The notes under the pieces: generated by a model
What the model saw: the letters and a program-made list of their open reading frames with translations, nothing else
What the model was told of the DNA's origin: nothing
The model's database searches: none
Source of the DNA: Bacteroidia bacterium
GTDB lineage: Bacteria > Bacteroidota > Bacteroidia > Bacteroidales > Paludibacteraceae
Direction: 5' to 3'
NCBI GenBank assembly: GCA_009930305.1
Contig: RZYM01000007.1
Span: forward strand, 1 to 64,000
Length of the DNA: 64,000 nucleotides
In this document: in pieces, positions 19,901-28,445 of the stretch
Position numbering within the stretch: position 1 is the first letter of the stretch
How the letters are laid out: the number at the start of each line of letters is the position of its first letter
Made by a program: the position numbers and the translations under genes

Positions 19901-21940
19901 GTTGACTTTACATTATCTGGTACTGATGCGGCTAAATTCTCATTAAATAAGGCATCTACAACGACTGATGAGGAAGGAAATTCAGAAGATACTGTAACTG
20001 TAACATTTGATCCCGATGGTACACCCGGCACATACAATGCAGTATTGAATATCGCTTCATCAACAGAAGGTGATGTAGATGACATTGCGATACCTCTTGT
20101 AGGTATATATGCTAATGGTCCTATTGAGGGAGGTTGGACATTAGGTGCATATCAACAAATCGGCGGTAATGAGGTTGATGTGATTGTTTGGAATGGCACA
20201 TCAGATTCGCCAAACGATTGGGATAACCGTGGTAACTGGGTTAAGATGGATGGAACGAAAGTTACTTGTGTTGATAAGTTGTCAGAAAAGTTGAAAGTAA
20301 TAATCCCTGCTCCTGATTCAAAGGTATATCCAAGACCTGCTGGCGATACGATTAAGACATATCCTAGTATGCCGACAAACTTTGATGCTGAAAATCGTTC
20401 AATTAAGCAACATGCTGAACAAGTTGATGCAGGTGTAGGAATCATAGAAACCACAAAATTCTTTGCTGACAGCATCTATTTAGAGTATGGTGCTTCGCTT
20501 AGAGGTGTTGAGAAATTGGTTCGCACTGTCGGAGAACAAAAAGATACTTTGTATAATGTTGCAACAACGAACTTTACTGCACAACGTAGTGCATTTAAAG
20601 AATCTCGCGAATGGATACTTGTAGGAACGGTTATTAAACCATTTACAGGTAGTGGCTACGAAACACGTAATATTAAATCAGGTGATTTCTATATTGCTAA
20701 TCAAACGCCTCACGTATATATGCAACATATTCAATGCACTGACGGCGTTAATGTAAGTTGGGGTACACCATTCTCAAGTTTGCAAGTAGAAGTTCCTACA
20801 ACAACAGCATTTGCAATAGAGATTCCTGACCAATACGGACAATACAAATTGAGTTCATCATTGTTCTATAAATATTATTATCCTGATGAAAGTATGTTGA
20901 ACGATGGTACACAACCTAAATCATTCAAATTTGAAGGACGTTTTGCTAATGATGCTTCGTTGCCTACTTATAGTATTGTATCAGGAGTTAATTTCTTGAA
21001 TAACTCATATCCTGCTAATTTGGATGCATATACACTGCATACAAGTGAATCATATCCGGGAACAGTACTTATGTATGATTATGAATTGAAATCATTCCGT
21101 GCACCTCAAAGTGGTGAAGTAATTAAGCCGCAAAACGGATTCATATTTAATGCTACATCGACAACATCGATGACATTAGGTGCCGATTTGTTTGTGGATG
21201 GAAATACAAGATACAAACGTGCTTTAGACGAAAAACCTAATATTTATATTAGAGCAATAAATGCTAGTAGATCACTTGGTAGTCAGATTGCTCTTGTATA
21301 CGATGAGTTTAAGGAACAGACAATAGATCCTAATGTTGATGCTCGAAAACCATTTAACAAGGAATCTTCTTTAAGTCCTGAATTATATATAATGGCTCAG
21401 GATGCTGCGTTTGCTTCGTTGAATATTACAAATATGGAAACTGTAATTCCATTAGGTTTACGTAATGCATCTAAGAAGGTTATGGATGTTAAGTTTGTGT
21501 TAAGAGCGCAAGAAGGTTTTGGATCTGCTGTTTTAGTTGACCGTCAGGAAGGTAAGGAGTATGACTTGCTAACAGGTGAGGCTTACACAATTACAAATAT
21601 TGCAGCAGGAACAATAGAAGGTCGTTTCTTCTTGAACTTAAGTGGCATTGAAGAACCGGATCCTATTGAGCCTGAGAATCCACCTACGGATGTTGAAGAT
21701 ACAGAGCTTGTAGGAGAGTCAATTAGTATTTTTGCACAGAATGGCTCAGTTATAATTTCATCTACCGAAGGTGTAGCTCTTCAAACGGTTTATGTAAGTG
21801 ATATGGCAGGAAAAACAGATACATACAAATTATCGGGAAGCCATTATCAAAAATTGGATTTACCTGTTGCGAAAGGTGTATATCTAATTTCTGTAGTGGG
21901 AGACACAATGACAAAAGAACAGAAAGTGATTATTAAGTGA
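16904..21940 (+). CDS. Very large surface protein with beta-helix-like region and T9SS type A-like C-terminal domain
   Basis: 1678 aa; signal peptide paralogous to the preceding gene; NTITATGFCCVHVQGADSIYYENNELYAD parallel beta-helix-like; C-terminus GESISIFAQNGSVIISSTEG...VYVSDMAGK...KGVYLISVVGDTMTKEQKVIIK fits the T9SS sorting domain pattern. Confidence 0.85.
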   Translation: MKNKDLLIHKLKGTVKRYSLVVSLLLAGLMSSGGAWASINVPAGTYYFDDTDTQWGEVALATGNGSNRTSYPLTQVTGTNIWKVTIGGWNGADGYYYYKGSANISEGGSYSVWYDAAGITNKIWYQSETTNAGKCFYKTSQGVAYVNGSWTPVPTWIGTSFMRIGGESGTWYKGSDTSTGFASFNGANLGNVEGDIVLMGELASYSAAGVSEVHTTMYYRIDSGSFTAVSMPKVGTTGTGGVNAKHQGEVTIPKPSAGSHTLEVYYQFDTQYDNRLGSNYIASFTTIGFSGDATKAFGDVFYGTTSESNYHIGFGGCTPSAITASISGTDAAAFTLPGEQPYEVTLTDGAADLEISFSPTKVGAHTATLTFSTSCGETTYTKTVSLSATGKNHSITPLIADTADVTEGVVTLSGYLKYAGCKTDIIDYGFYYCEGADCTPSSSSSSIRSSEHTPISSGSSWSAQPEGLKDKTWYSYKSYAKSTADGVPVLSEETGHFYVTCDYPMGDTIYYTINAALSEDIPCTLEFSTFAAALTHLKSMSEYLASTSGNITNKLLKHIVFEVEAGEYGTAGSQLDLSNINRITDYNGTIECPTHHFIVRHKGTARPTLNGLKLYESRYVTIDGFNIVRSTTTSDMSGATISMGRNNPDNNAVPGNMKNANLAIINNTITATGFCCVHVQGADSIYYENNELYADITATGNPTNDRNWGASMKFMNCKHILILRNSFRGTHATNLFLQGSRNVLIMNNVFWNDNKYTENVAFIRPVYFGGDGENNALQNIGIYYNTFFLKDDGGSTPYNVNFIEFGGAGQTGNAKYYHSNLIEFQYNNCYSYSTNVSGRTADPFLGKTISTDICPTFKNNNFWSKYDVAQSLSASAFAFGCSDQFINVESAVCWTASSDPASLVVKTDALNLGVSIGTDISGMGIADKLYNDRIYGSNLADAVRPKTGSGSEEEEEAEEPNEYGILSSAPTIRMSMSSMVETISHDVDMTSYTLTPESDVDFTLSGTDAAKFSLNKASTTTDEEGNSEDTVTVTFDPDGTPGTYNAVLNIASSTEGDVDDIAIPLVGIYANGPIEGGWTLGAYQQIGGNEVDVIVWNGTSDSPNDWDNRGNWVKMDGTKVTCVDKLSEKLKVIIPAPDSKVYPRPAGDTIKTYPSMPTNFDAENRSIKQHAEQVDAGVGIIETTKFFADSIYLEYGASLRGVEKLVRTVGEQKDTLYNVATTNFTAQRSAFKESREWILVGTVIKPFTGSGYETRNIKSGDFYIANQTPHVYMQHIQCTDGVNVSWGTPFSSLQVEVPTTTAFAIEIPDQYGQYKLSSSLFYKYYYPDESMLNDGTQPKSFKFEGRFANDASLPTYSIVSGVNFLNNSYPANLDAYTLHTSESYPGTVLMYDYELKSFRAPQSGEVIKPQNGFIFNATSTTSMTLGADLFVDGNTRYKRALDEKPNIYIRAINASRSLGSQIALVYDEFKEQTIDPNVDARKPFNKESSLSPELYIMAQDAAFASLNITNMETVIPLGLRNASKKVMDVKFVLRAQEGFGSAVLVDRQEGKEYDLLTGEAYTITNIAAGTIEGRFFLNLSGIEEPDPIEPENPPTDVEDTELVGESISIFAQNGSVIISSTEGVALQTVYVSDMAGKTDTYKLSGSHYQKLDLPVAKGVYLISVVGDTMTKEQKVIIK

Positions 21941-22041
21941 TATTAAATCTATTTTGCTATGTGAAGAATCTTGCGTAATTTTGCGCCGGATTCTCACAAT
22001 AGCTAATAAATGGAGAATGATAACGAATACAAATTCAGAAA

Positions 22042-22491
22042 ATGAAAAAACATATTAAATTAATAAGCCTTTTGTTCTTTATAATAAGCAGTATGACTGT
22101 TGGGGCGGTTACACTGCCATCAAGTTCATTTGTTCCATCGGGAGGCTCTGGTGATGGTGGTTACGACCCGATATCAATTGATCCTATTCAATCGGTTCCT
22201 TCTTATTCTTATACGGCACTTGGAGCTTCCAGCTGTCCTACAGAATACCCTGAAAGCCAGATATGCTATGAGTGCTGTTCTGACGAAATGAGCACTTGTT
22301 TAAACGATGGTGGAACTTTTGAAGCGTGTCAGGCTGCTATGATTGAGTGTAACCTTGCTTGTGATAGGACATACTCATTGCCCATAGGCGATGCGATACC
22401 ATTTATGCTTTTATTAATAGTTTTATATGGCATTATCAGATACCGTAAAAATATGGCTTTTCGTGTAATTAATAACCAGAAAGGAGAATAA
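22042..22491 (+). CDS. Small secreted Cys-rich protein with C-terminal PIGD-TM-Arg tail
   Basis: Signal peptide; CPTEYPESQICYECCSDEMSTCLNDGGTFEACQAAMIECNLAC; tail LPIGDAIPFMLLLIVLYGIIRYRKN. Confidence 0.7.
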   Translation: MKKHIKLISLLFFIISSMTVGAVTLPSSSFVPSGGSGDGGYDPISIDPIQSVPSYSYTALGASSCPTEYPESQICYECCSDEMSTCLNDGGTFEACQAAMIECNLACDRTYSLPIGDAIPFMLLLIVLYGIIRYRKNMAFRVINNQKGE

Positions 22492-22493
22492 TT

Positions 22494-23843
22494 ATGAAAA
22501 CAATTACAAACTACATAAAGAGATTTTTGTTGTTGGCCGCCATGGCGGTAATGAGTGCTACGGCATTGGGAGCGGGAGCATATTGCGATTCTACTGTAAC
22601 GGATGGTACCATTTCATACGAAACAACAGCTACTAATACATATAAAGTTACTTATACTTCTACTTATCAATTAACAAGTGTTTATAATTGCAACTTTTAT
22701 TATCGTGATAATGTGGGAGCAGGTCAGCAAATGTCATTTTCTAAAGTTGATGGAGATGGGTATGTTTGGGCAGCAACGTTTACAACAACTTATACAGCAG
22801 GCGATTTAACATACGCCAATACTTGTGCCTTTAATAAATCAGGCGGAGGAATCGTAGAAGTTACTTTTCCTACAGGTAGCATAGCCAATTATGCGGGAAC
22901 ATGTTCATCTGTTACAGTAACAATAGGAACAGCAACATCAACCGGTAGTTCAATAACAGTACCGTTTTCGCATAGTAATTTTACTTCAACTCCAACATTT
23001 ACAGAACAACACAGAATTTCTCCAAGTGGAACGTGGAGTACTGCTGCAACGGTTACATCGCCTGCAGTTATAACAGGACTTGATGAAGCGACATCATATG
23101 ATATTAGGATTACAGGAACATACCTAACAGAAACAGACTATGATGAGGAAACAGTTGCTACAAATAATCCTACAACATGTTCTGGATCAAGTACTGTTAA
23201 AAACACAGTTGATGGATCACTTAAAGATAAGTGCGATTTTGGAGTGCCTTACGAATTTGAAATTACAACTACCGATTTAACAGAAAATGATCCTAAGGTA
23301 TTAGTTCGTTATCGTTATACTCAACCAGAAAGTATTGATAACAACCAAGTAAAACTTTGCCGTATGTTCGAAGAAGGTTTTATAGAATCAGAATTCCCAA
23401 TGACTGCAGAAGCAGGAGGAAATGGTTGGTGGTCTGTAACTTTGGAAGGTGAAACTATAGGAAATAAGGCAGTAGGCGACTCTGCAAAATTTGCTATTAA
23501 GGTTGTACCTGTAGGTGGTTGTACCGGAGGATCAGGAACTTTCTATGCAACTCGTATGTTTGCATACAAGGTTGGTGTAGGATGTAATGATGCTCGTGCT
23601 TTTGAGTTTACAAAACGCTTAGCAAGTCAGACTACATTCTTTATACAAACAGATGCAATTATCCAACGTATATTGGTTAATAAACAAGGTTCGTCAGAAT
23701 ATATTCAAGATAACCATATTGAGCCAGCAGCTTCAAAATTTGCGCTTGATATAAGCGGTTACGAATTAGGAACCTATGAGTTCGAGATATTTGATGAATC
23801 AGGTCGTAGTGATGATATTAAGATTATTCATACAGTTTACTAA
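22494..23843 (+). CDS. Secreted protein of the surface cluster, fibronectin-like segment
   Basis: Signal peptide MKTITNYIKRFLLLAAMAVMSATALGAGA; 3 nt after the previous ORF; STPTFTEQHRISPSGTWSTAATVTSPAVITGLDEATSYDIRITG resembles Fn3. Confidence 0.75.
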   Translation: MKTITNYIKRFLLLAAMAVMSATALGAGAYCDSTVTDGTISYETTATNTYKVTYTSTYQLTSVYNCNFYYRDNVGAGQQMSFSKVDGDGYVWAATFTTTYTAGDLTYANTCAFNKSGGGIVEVTFPTGSIANYAGTCSSVTVTIGTATSTGSSITVPFSHSNFTSTPTFTEQHRISPSGTWSTAATVTSPAVITGLDEATSYDIRITGTYLTETDYDEETVATNNPTTCSGSSTVKNTVDGSLKDKCDFGVPYEFEITTTDLTENDPKVLVRYRYTQPESIDNNQVKLCRMFEEGFIESEFPMTAEAGGNGWWSVTLEGETIGNKAVGDSAKFAIKVVPVGGCTGGSGTFYATRMFAYKVGVGCNDARAFEFTKRLASQTTFFIQTDAIIQRILVNKQGSSEYIQDNHIEPAASKFALDISGYELGTYEFEIFDESGRSDDIKIIHTVY

Positions 23844-23868
23844 TTAAATAATCCTATTCTTAACGTAT

Positions 23869-23908
23869 AAAACCGCATGTACCTCATAACGAGATACATG
23901 CGGTTTTT
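23869..23908 (+). terminator. Rho-independent terminator of the surface-protein cluster
   Basis: aaaaccgcatgtacct-cataacg-agatacatgcggttttt. Confidence 0.85.
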
Positions 23909-23937
23909 GTATAACATTCTATTAAATAGGCAGTAAT

Positions 23938-24720
23938 ATGGCAATAAAAAACGATAATAGTTTAAGAGATACTTTAGAATATCTTTATGACAAATATAAT
24001 CGTGAGGAATTTATAGAGCACGATCCGATAAGCATACCACATAAATTTGGACGGCAAGAAGATATAGAAATAAGTGGGTTTTTAGCAGCAGCTATTGCAT
24101 GGGGAAATAGAAAAGCAATAGTAAAAAGTGCAAACATGATGCTTACATATTTAGATAATAAGCCATACGATTTTGTTTTAAATGCATCAGATACAGAAAT
24201 CAAGAACTTATACTCATTTGTACATAGAACATTTAACGGTCGGGACTTCGCTGATTTTATTAAGTCACTCAGACATTTCTACCTTAAATACGGCAGTCTT
24301 GGAAATTTCTTTGAAGAAAATTATTTGAATACCAATGATATGCGCATTGTCCTGTCAAAATTTAGAACTGAATTTATGTGTGTAGAACACAATGATCATT
24401 GCGATAAACATATTTCTTCAATAGATAAAGCTTCAGCTTGCAAAAGGCTTAATATGTATTTACGTTGGATGGTACGCCGTGATGATAGAGGTGTTGATTT
24501 TGGATTATGGAAACGAATACCCATGTCGAGCCTATATATTCCATTAGATGTGCATAGCGGCAATACAGGACGCGAATTAGGCCTATTGCAACGCACTCAG
24601 AACGATTGGAAAGCAGTAGAAGAATTAACAGGCAGTTTGCGTAAATTCGATGCATCCGACCCCGTTCGTTTTGATTTTGCACTATTTGGGGTGGGGGTTG
24701 ATAAAAGAGTGAATGATTAA
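23938..24720 (+). CDS. TIGR02757/DUF2400 family protein
   Basis: IPHKFGRQEDIEISGFLAAAIAWGNRKAIVKSANM and RKFDASDPVRFDFALFGVGV recognised as this family. Confidence 0.85.
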   Translation: MAIKNDNSLRDTLEYLYDKYNREEFIEHDPISIPHKFGRQEDIEISGFLAAAIAWGNRKAIVKSANMMLTYLDNKPYDFVLNASDTEIKNLYSFVHRTFNGRDFADFIKSLRHFYLKYGSLGNFFEENYLNTNDMRIVLSKFRTEFMCVEHNDHCDKHISSIDKASACKRLNMYLRWMVRRDDRGVDFGLWKRIPMSSLYIPLDVHSGNTGRELGLLQRTQNDWKAVEELTGSLRKFDASDPVRFDFALFGVGVDKRVND

Positions 24721-24738
24721 GGGCGAATGCAATTCGCC

Positions 24739-24967
24739 CCTACACATTACACGATTACACATTACACGATTCCACACCCTCTAACCCCTAACCCTTAACC
24801 CCTCACCTACACATTACACGATTACACATTACACAATTACACATTACACACTAAACATTACACACTAAACATTACACACTAAACATTACACACTAAACAT
24901 TACACACTACACATTACACACTACACATTACACGATTACACATTACACGATTCCACATTACACATTC
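24739..24967. repeat. Tandem low-complexity repeat (14-15 bp unit acacactaaacatt / acacgattacacatt)
   Basis: Directly visible runs of acacactaaacatt and acacactacacatt between the TIGR02757 gene and ispD. Confidence 0.9.
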
Positions 24968-24980
24968 TAAGAAAAAAATG

Positions 24981-24988
24981 TAACTTTG
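24981..24988 (+). promoter_or_regulatory. Bacteroidetes -7 element (TAACTTTG) upstream of ispD
   Basis: Match to TAnnTTTG, 20 bp before the start codon. Confidence 0.6.
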
Positions 24989-25007
24989 CGTTTAATAACG
25001 AAAGTCT

Positions 25008-25679
25008 ATGGAAAAATATATCATTATTGTGGCGGGTGGAACAGGTAATAGGATGGGAGCGAATGTTCCTAAACAATTTCTGCTTCTAAATGGTGAACCA
25101 ATTTTAGCTCGTACATTACGAGCATTTACAAAATGGGGAAATATCATTTTGGTTTTGCCGGAAACACAAATGATCTATTGGCAATCTTTGTGTAAAAATT
25201 TGCGAGATATGCCCGATTATAAAATGGTAGCAGGAGGCGAGCAACGTTTTTATTCGGTGTACAATGCACTTCAATTTGTTCCCGATGGTGCATTAGTCGC
25301 CATACATGACGGAGTACGTCCTTTGGTGTCTCAAACCTGCATCAATCGAGTATTTACATTGGCAGAAGAAAAGGGATCTGCACTACCGGTTATAAATTGT
25401 GTTGATTCATTACGCCATATTAGTAATGGAAGCAGCCTGTCTGTTAATAGAAATGAGTATGTTTGTGTACAGACTCCGCAAGTATTTAATTCTACAAATT
25501 TGAAGAAAGCATATCAGCAGCCATATAAGGAATGTTTCACTGATGATGCATCTGTCTATGAATCAGTATCATACAAAATCAATCTATGTGATGGGAATAT
25601 CGAAAATATTAAAATAACTACGTCTATCGATTTAATTCATGCTGAAGCAATATTGAAGAATGGATTTAACAAAGTCTGA
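25008..25679 (+). CDS. ispD: 2-C-methyl-D-erythritol 4-phosphate cytidylyltransferase
   Basis: IIVAGGTGNRMGANVPKQFLLLNGEPIL, VAIHDGVRPLVS, VQTPQVF. Confidence 0.95.
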   Translation: MEKYIIIVAGGTGNRMGANVPKQFLLLNGEPILARTLRAFTKWGNIILVLPETQMIYWQSLCKNLRDMPDYKMVAGGEQRFYSVYNALQFVPDGALVAIHDGVRPLVSQTCINRVFTLAEEKGSALPVINCVDSLRHISNGSSLSVNRNEYVCVQTPQVFNSTNLKKAYQQPYKECFTDDASVYESVSYKINLCDGNIENIKITTSIDLIHAEAILKNGFNKV

Positions 25680-27747
25680 AATAAAATATTTGCATGGCAT
25701 GGGTCCGAAACGTGCCGAATTGCTTAACAAGGAATTAGAAATATATACCTTGGACGATTTGGTGCATTATTTCCCGTATAAATACATTGACCGAAGTCGG
25801 TTTTATCAAATCAGTGAGATAGATTCAACCGCAGCATATATTCAGATTAAGGGGCAAATTCTTGGTTTTAAAGAAGCCGGTCAGGGCAGGTCTCATCGTA
25901 TGATTGCTCTCTTTACAGATGGACGCAGCAGCATAGAACTTATTTTCTTTAAAGGTATTAAATATGTGTTGGATGCCTATCAATTGAATACTGAATACAT
26001 CGTTTTCGGCAAACCCAATTTCTTTAACGGCAAGTACAGTTTTGTGCATCCTGATATAGAAAAACCTACTCCCGACAGTATGACAGGTTTTATGCCGCTT
26101 TATCATACAACAGAAAAAATGAAAAATAAGTTTTTGAATTCAAAAGCAATCCAGAAACTCATATATACTGCTGTAAAACAGATGGATAAGGCGATTCCTG
26201 AAACACTGCCTCAATACATCATCTCCAAGTATCATCTAATGGATTTGTACACTTCATTGGTTCAAGTGCATTTTCCTCAAAATATGAACTTACTTGATAA
26301 TGCTAGATACAGACTTAAATTTGAGGAGTTGTTTTATATTCAACTTGCAATTTTAAGGCAAGCTAATGTGTTTAAGTCTAAAGTTTGCGGACATGTGTTT
26401 AAGCAGATAGGAAAATATTTCAATACGTTTTATCACGAGCGTTTGCCTTTTGAGTTGACGGATGCGCAAAAAAGAGTATTGCGCGAAATAAGGGAAGATG
26501 TACGAAACGGTAAACAGATGAATCGTTTGTTGCAAGGAGATGTTGGCAGTGGTAAAACAATAGTTGCTCTACTATCTATGCTGATGGCTGTTGATAATGG
26601 TTTTCAGACATGTATTGTGGCTCCAACCGAAATATTAGCGACTCAACATTATGAAGAAATGTGTAGGCTACTTGATGGAATTGGTGTTGAAATAAGGTTA
26701 TTGACAGGATCGACAAAGAAGAAAGCGCGCGAAGAGTTGCATGCAAAACTTAGAGATGGAAGTTTGTCAATCTTAGTTGGTACGCATGCAATTTTAGAAG
26801 ATTGTGTAGTATTTAAGGATCTGGGTTTAGTAGTTATTGACGAACAACATAGGTTTGGAGTAGCTCAAAGAGCCAGATTATGGGCAAAAAATTTGATAAC
26901 ACCTCATGTTTTGTTAATGACAGCAACGCCTATTCCGCGTACTTTGGCAATGACATTATATGGCGATCTTGATGTATCTGTAATAGACGAATTGCCTCCC
27001 GGCAGGAAGCCTGTGCAAACAGATCATATTTATGAAGATAAACGTGTATTGTTGTATAGGTTTTTGCGTAGGCAAATGGAGGCAGGACATCAAATTTACG
27101 TTGTATTCCCACTGATACAGGAATCAGAAAAATCTGATTTAAAGAATCTTGAAAGCGGTTTTGAAAATTTAAGCAAAGAGTTTTCGGAATTTGCAATAAG
27201 CATAGTACACGGAAAGATGAAACCTTCTGAAAAAGATGCTGAAATGCAGAAATTTGTAAGTGGCAAAACAAAAATGCTTGTAGCCACAACTGTAATAGAA
27301 GTGGGAGTTAATGTGCCAAATGCATCAGTTATGGTGATTGAAAATGCCGAGCGTTTCGGTTTGTCGCAATTGCATCAACTTCGTGGGCGAGTTGGTCGTG
27401 GGGCAGAGCAGTCGTTTTGCTTATTGATGACCAAATACGAATTATCTTCGGATACCCGAAAGCGTATAGAAATTATGACAGAGACAAATGACGGGTTTGT
27501 GATAGCCGAGACGGACTTGAAATTACGTGGCCCAGGCGATTTGGAAGGTACTATGCAGAGCGGACTTCCATTTGATTTAAGAATAGCCGATTTAACTAAA
27601 GACGGCTCTATTTTACAAACCGCAAGAGATGCTGCATCAGCCGTATTGGCAGAAGATATTATGCTGGGTTCGGCTGCGAATTCAATCTTATCGACACAAC
27701 TTAAAAAACGCTCAAAAGAGCTTGTAAATTGGAGTGCGATTAGCTGA
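25660..27747 (+). CDS. recG: ATP-dependent DNA helicase RecG
   Basis: LLQGDVGSGKTIVALLSM, VVIDEQHRFGVAQRARLW, MTATPIPRTLAMTLYGDLDVSVIDELPPGRKP, LHQLRGRVGRG. Confidence 0.97.
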   Translation: MDLTKSEIKYLHGMGPKRAELLNKELEIYTLDDLVHYFPYKYIDRSRFYQISEIDSTAAYIQIKGQILGFKEAGQGRSHRMIALFTDGRSSIELIFFKGIKYVLDAYQLNTEYIVFGKPNFFNGKYSFVHPDIEKPTPDSMTGFMPLYHTTEKMKNKFLNSKAIQKLIYTAVKQMDKAIPETLPQYIISKYHLMDLYTSLVQVHFPQNMNLLDNARYRLKFEELFYIQLAILRQANVFKSKVCGHVFKQIGKYFNTFYHERLPFELTDAQKRVLREIREDVRNGKQMNRLLQGDVGSGKTIVALLSMLMAVDNGFQTCIVAPTEILATQHYEEMCRLLDGIGVEIRLLTGSTKKKAREELHAKLRDGSLSILVGTHAILEDCVVFKDLGLVVIDEQHRFGVAQRARLWAKNLITPHVLLMTATPIPRTLAMTLYGDLDVSVIDELPPGRKPVQTDHIYEDKRVLLYRFLRRQMEAGHQIYVVFPLIQESEKSDLKNLESGFENLSKEFSEFAISIVHGKMKPSEKDAEMQKFVSGKTKMLVATTVIEVGVNVPNASVMVIENAERFGLSQLHQLRGRVGRGAEQSFCLLMTKYELSSDTRKRIEIMTETNDGFVIAETDLKLRGPGDLEGTMQSGLPFDLRIADLTKDGSILQTARDAASAVLAEDIMLGSAANSILSTQLKKRSKELVNWSAIS

Positions 27748-27775
27748 CAGTTTTTCGGGTGTTGCTGTATTATAT

Positions 27776-28435
27776 TTATTCAGTTTCCTCTCTTCTTAAT
27801 TTTTCAATCAATTTATAGATGTGAGAACCTAATTTGCTAGGATATTCTTCTTGCGGTTGGTCAAGATTTTTCGCTCTTGACACAGCATTGTCAATATGAG
27901 GTATAAAATCTTCTGTTTTAAGATTTGCCTTGTTATAAGAACCTACAATTCCGACAATTTTTCCGTCTACATAGTTTCTTTTGCCTACTTTCTTGTTTTT
28001 TAGAATTAGTTTTAATTCTTCTGCATTATATTCTCGAACATCTTTGATATGTAGCAATAACCAAAATTCAAAACACGGATTGCTCACTGCGACAAACATA
28101 TTTTCTAAGTCATTACAGGCTTCAACTACCTTTGGAATATTTTTCCACCTATCTGTATCAATAATCATCCAAAGTTCATCTCCTTTCTTAAAGTTAAATT
28201 CGTCTTTTGCCTCTTTCTTTAACTTGCTAAAAACGTGATTGGGTGCACTGTTGTGGTCATCTTTTTTACGGTTTAATAAATGCAAGTAAATCAATTCGTC
28301 ATTAAACTTGTTTGAGTTTCTAAATTCAGAAAAATATTTTTCTTCGGTTAAATTTCCCTCAAAAGCCAATACAAATATCTTCTTCCTTTCGGTAGTGTTA
28401 CTTTCTCTGAAAAATTCTTCTCTTTCTCGTGGCAT
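27776..28435 (-). CDS. RloB-like protein with Toprim-type motifs
   Basis: FVLAFEGNLTEEKYFSEF (EGxxTExxYF), LWMIIDTDRW (DxD) and SNPCFEFWLLLH typical of the RloB family; 10 nt after the AAA ATPase stop. Confidence 0.85.
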   Translation of the reverse strand: MPREREEFFRESNTTERKKIFVLAFEGNLTEEKYFSEFRNSNKFNDELIYLHLLNRKKDDHNSAPNHVFSKLKKEAKDEFNFKKGDELWMIIDTDRWKNIPKVVEACNDLENMFVAVSNPCFEFWLLLHIKDVREYNAEELKLILKNKKVGKRNYVDGKIVGIVGSYNKANLKTEDFIPHIDNAVSRAKNLDQPQEEYPSKLGSHIYKLIEKLRREETE

Positions 28436-28445
28436 AGCAAAGAAA

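Noticed and set aside
21950-22010. ctatgtgaagaatc...gattctcacaatag inverted repeat before the small Cys-rich gene
   Set aside because: Arms need bulges and there is no T-tract; noted only as possible structure.
24739-24967. Repeat array resembling a CRISPR at first glance
   Set aside because: Units are 14-15 bp with no unique spacers and no cas genes nearby; it is a simple tandem repeat.
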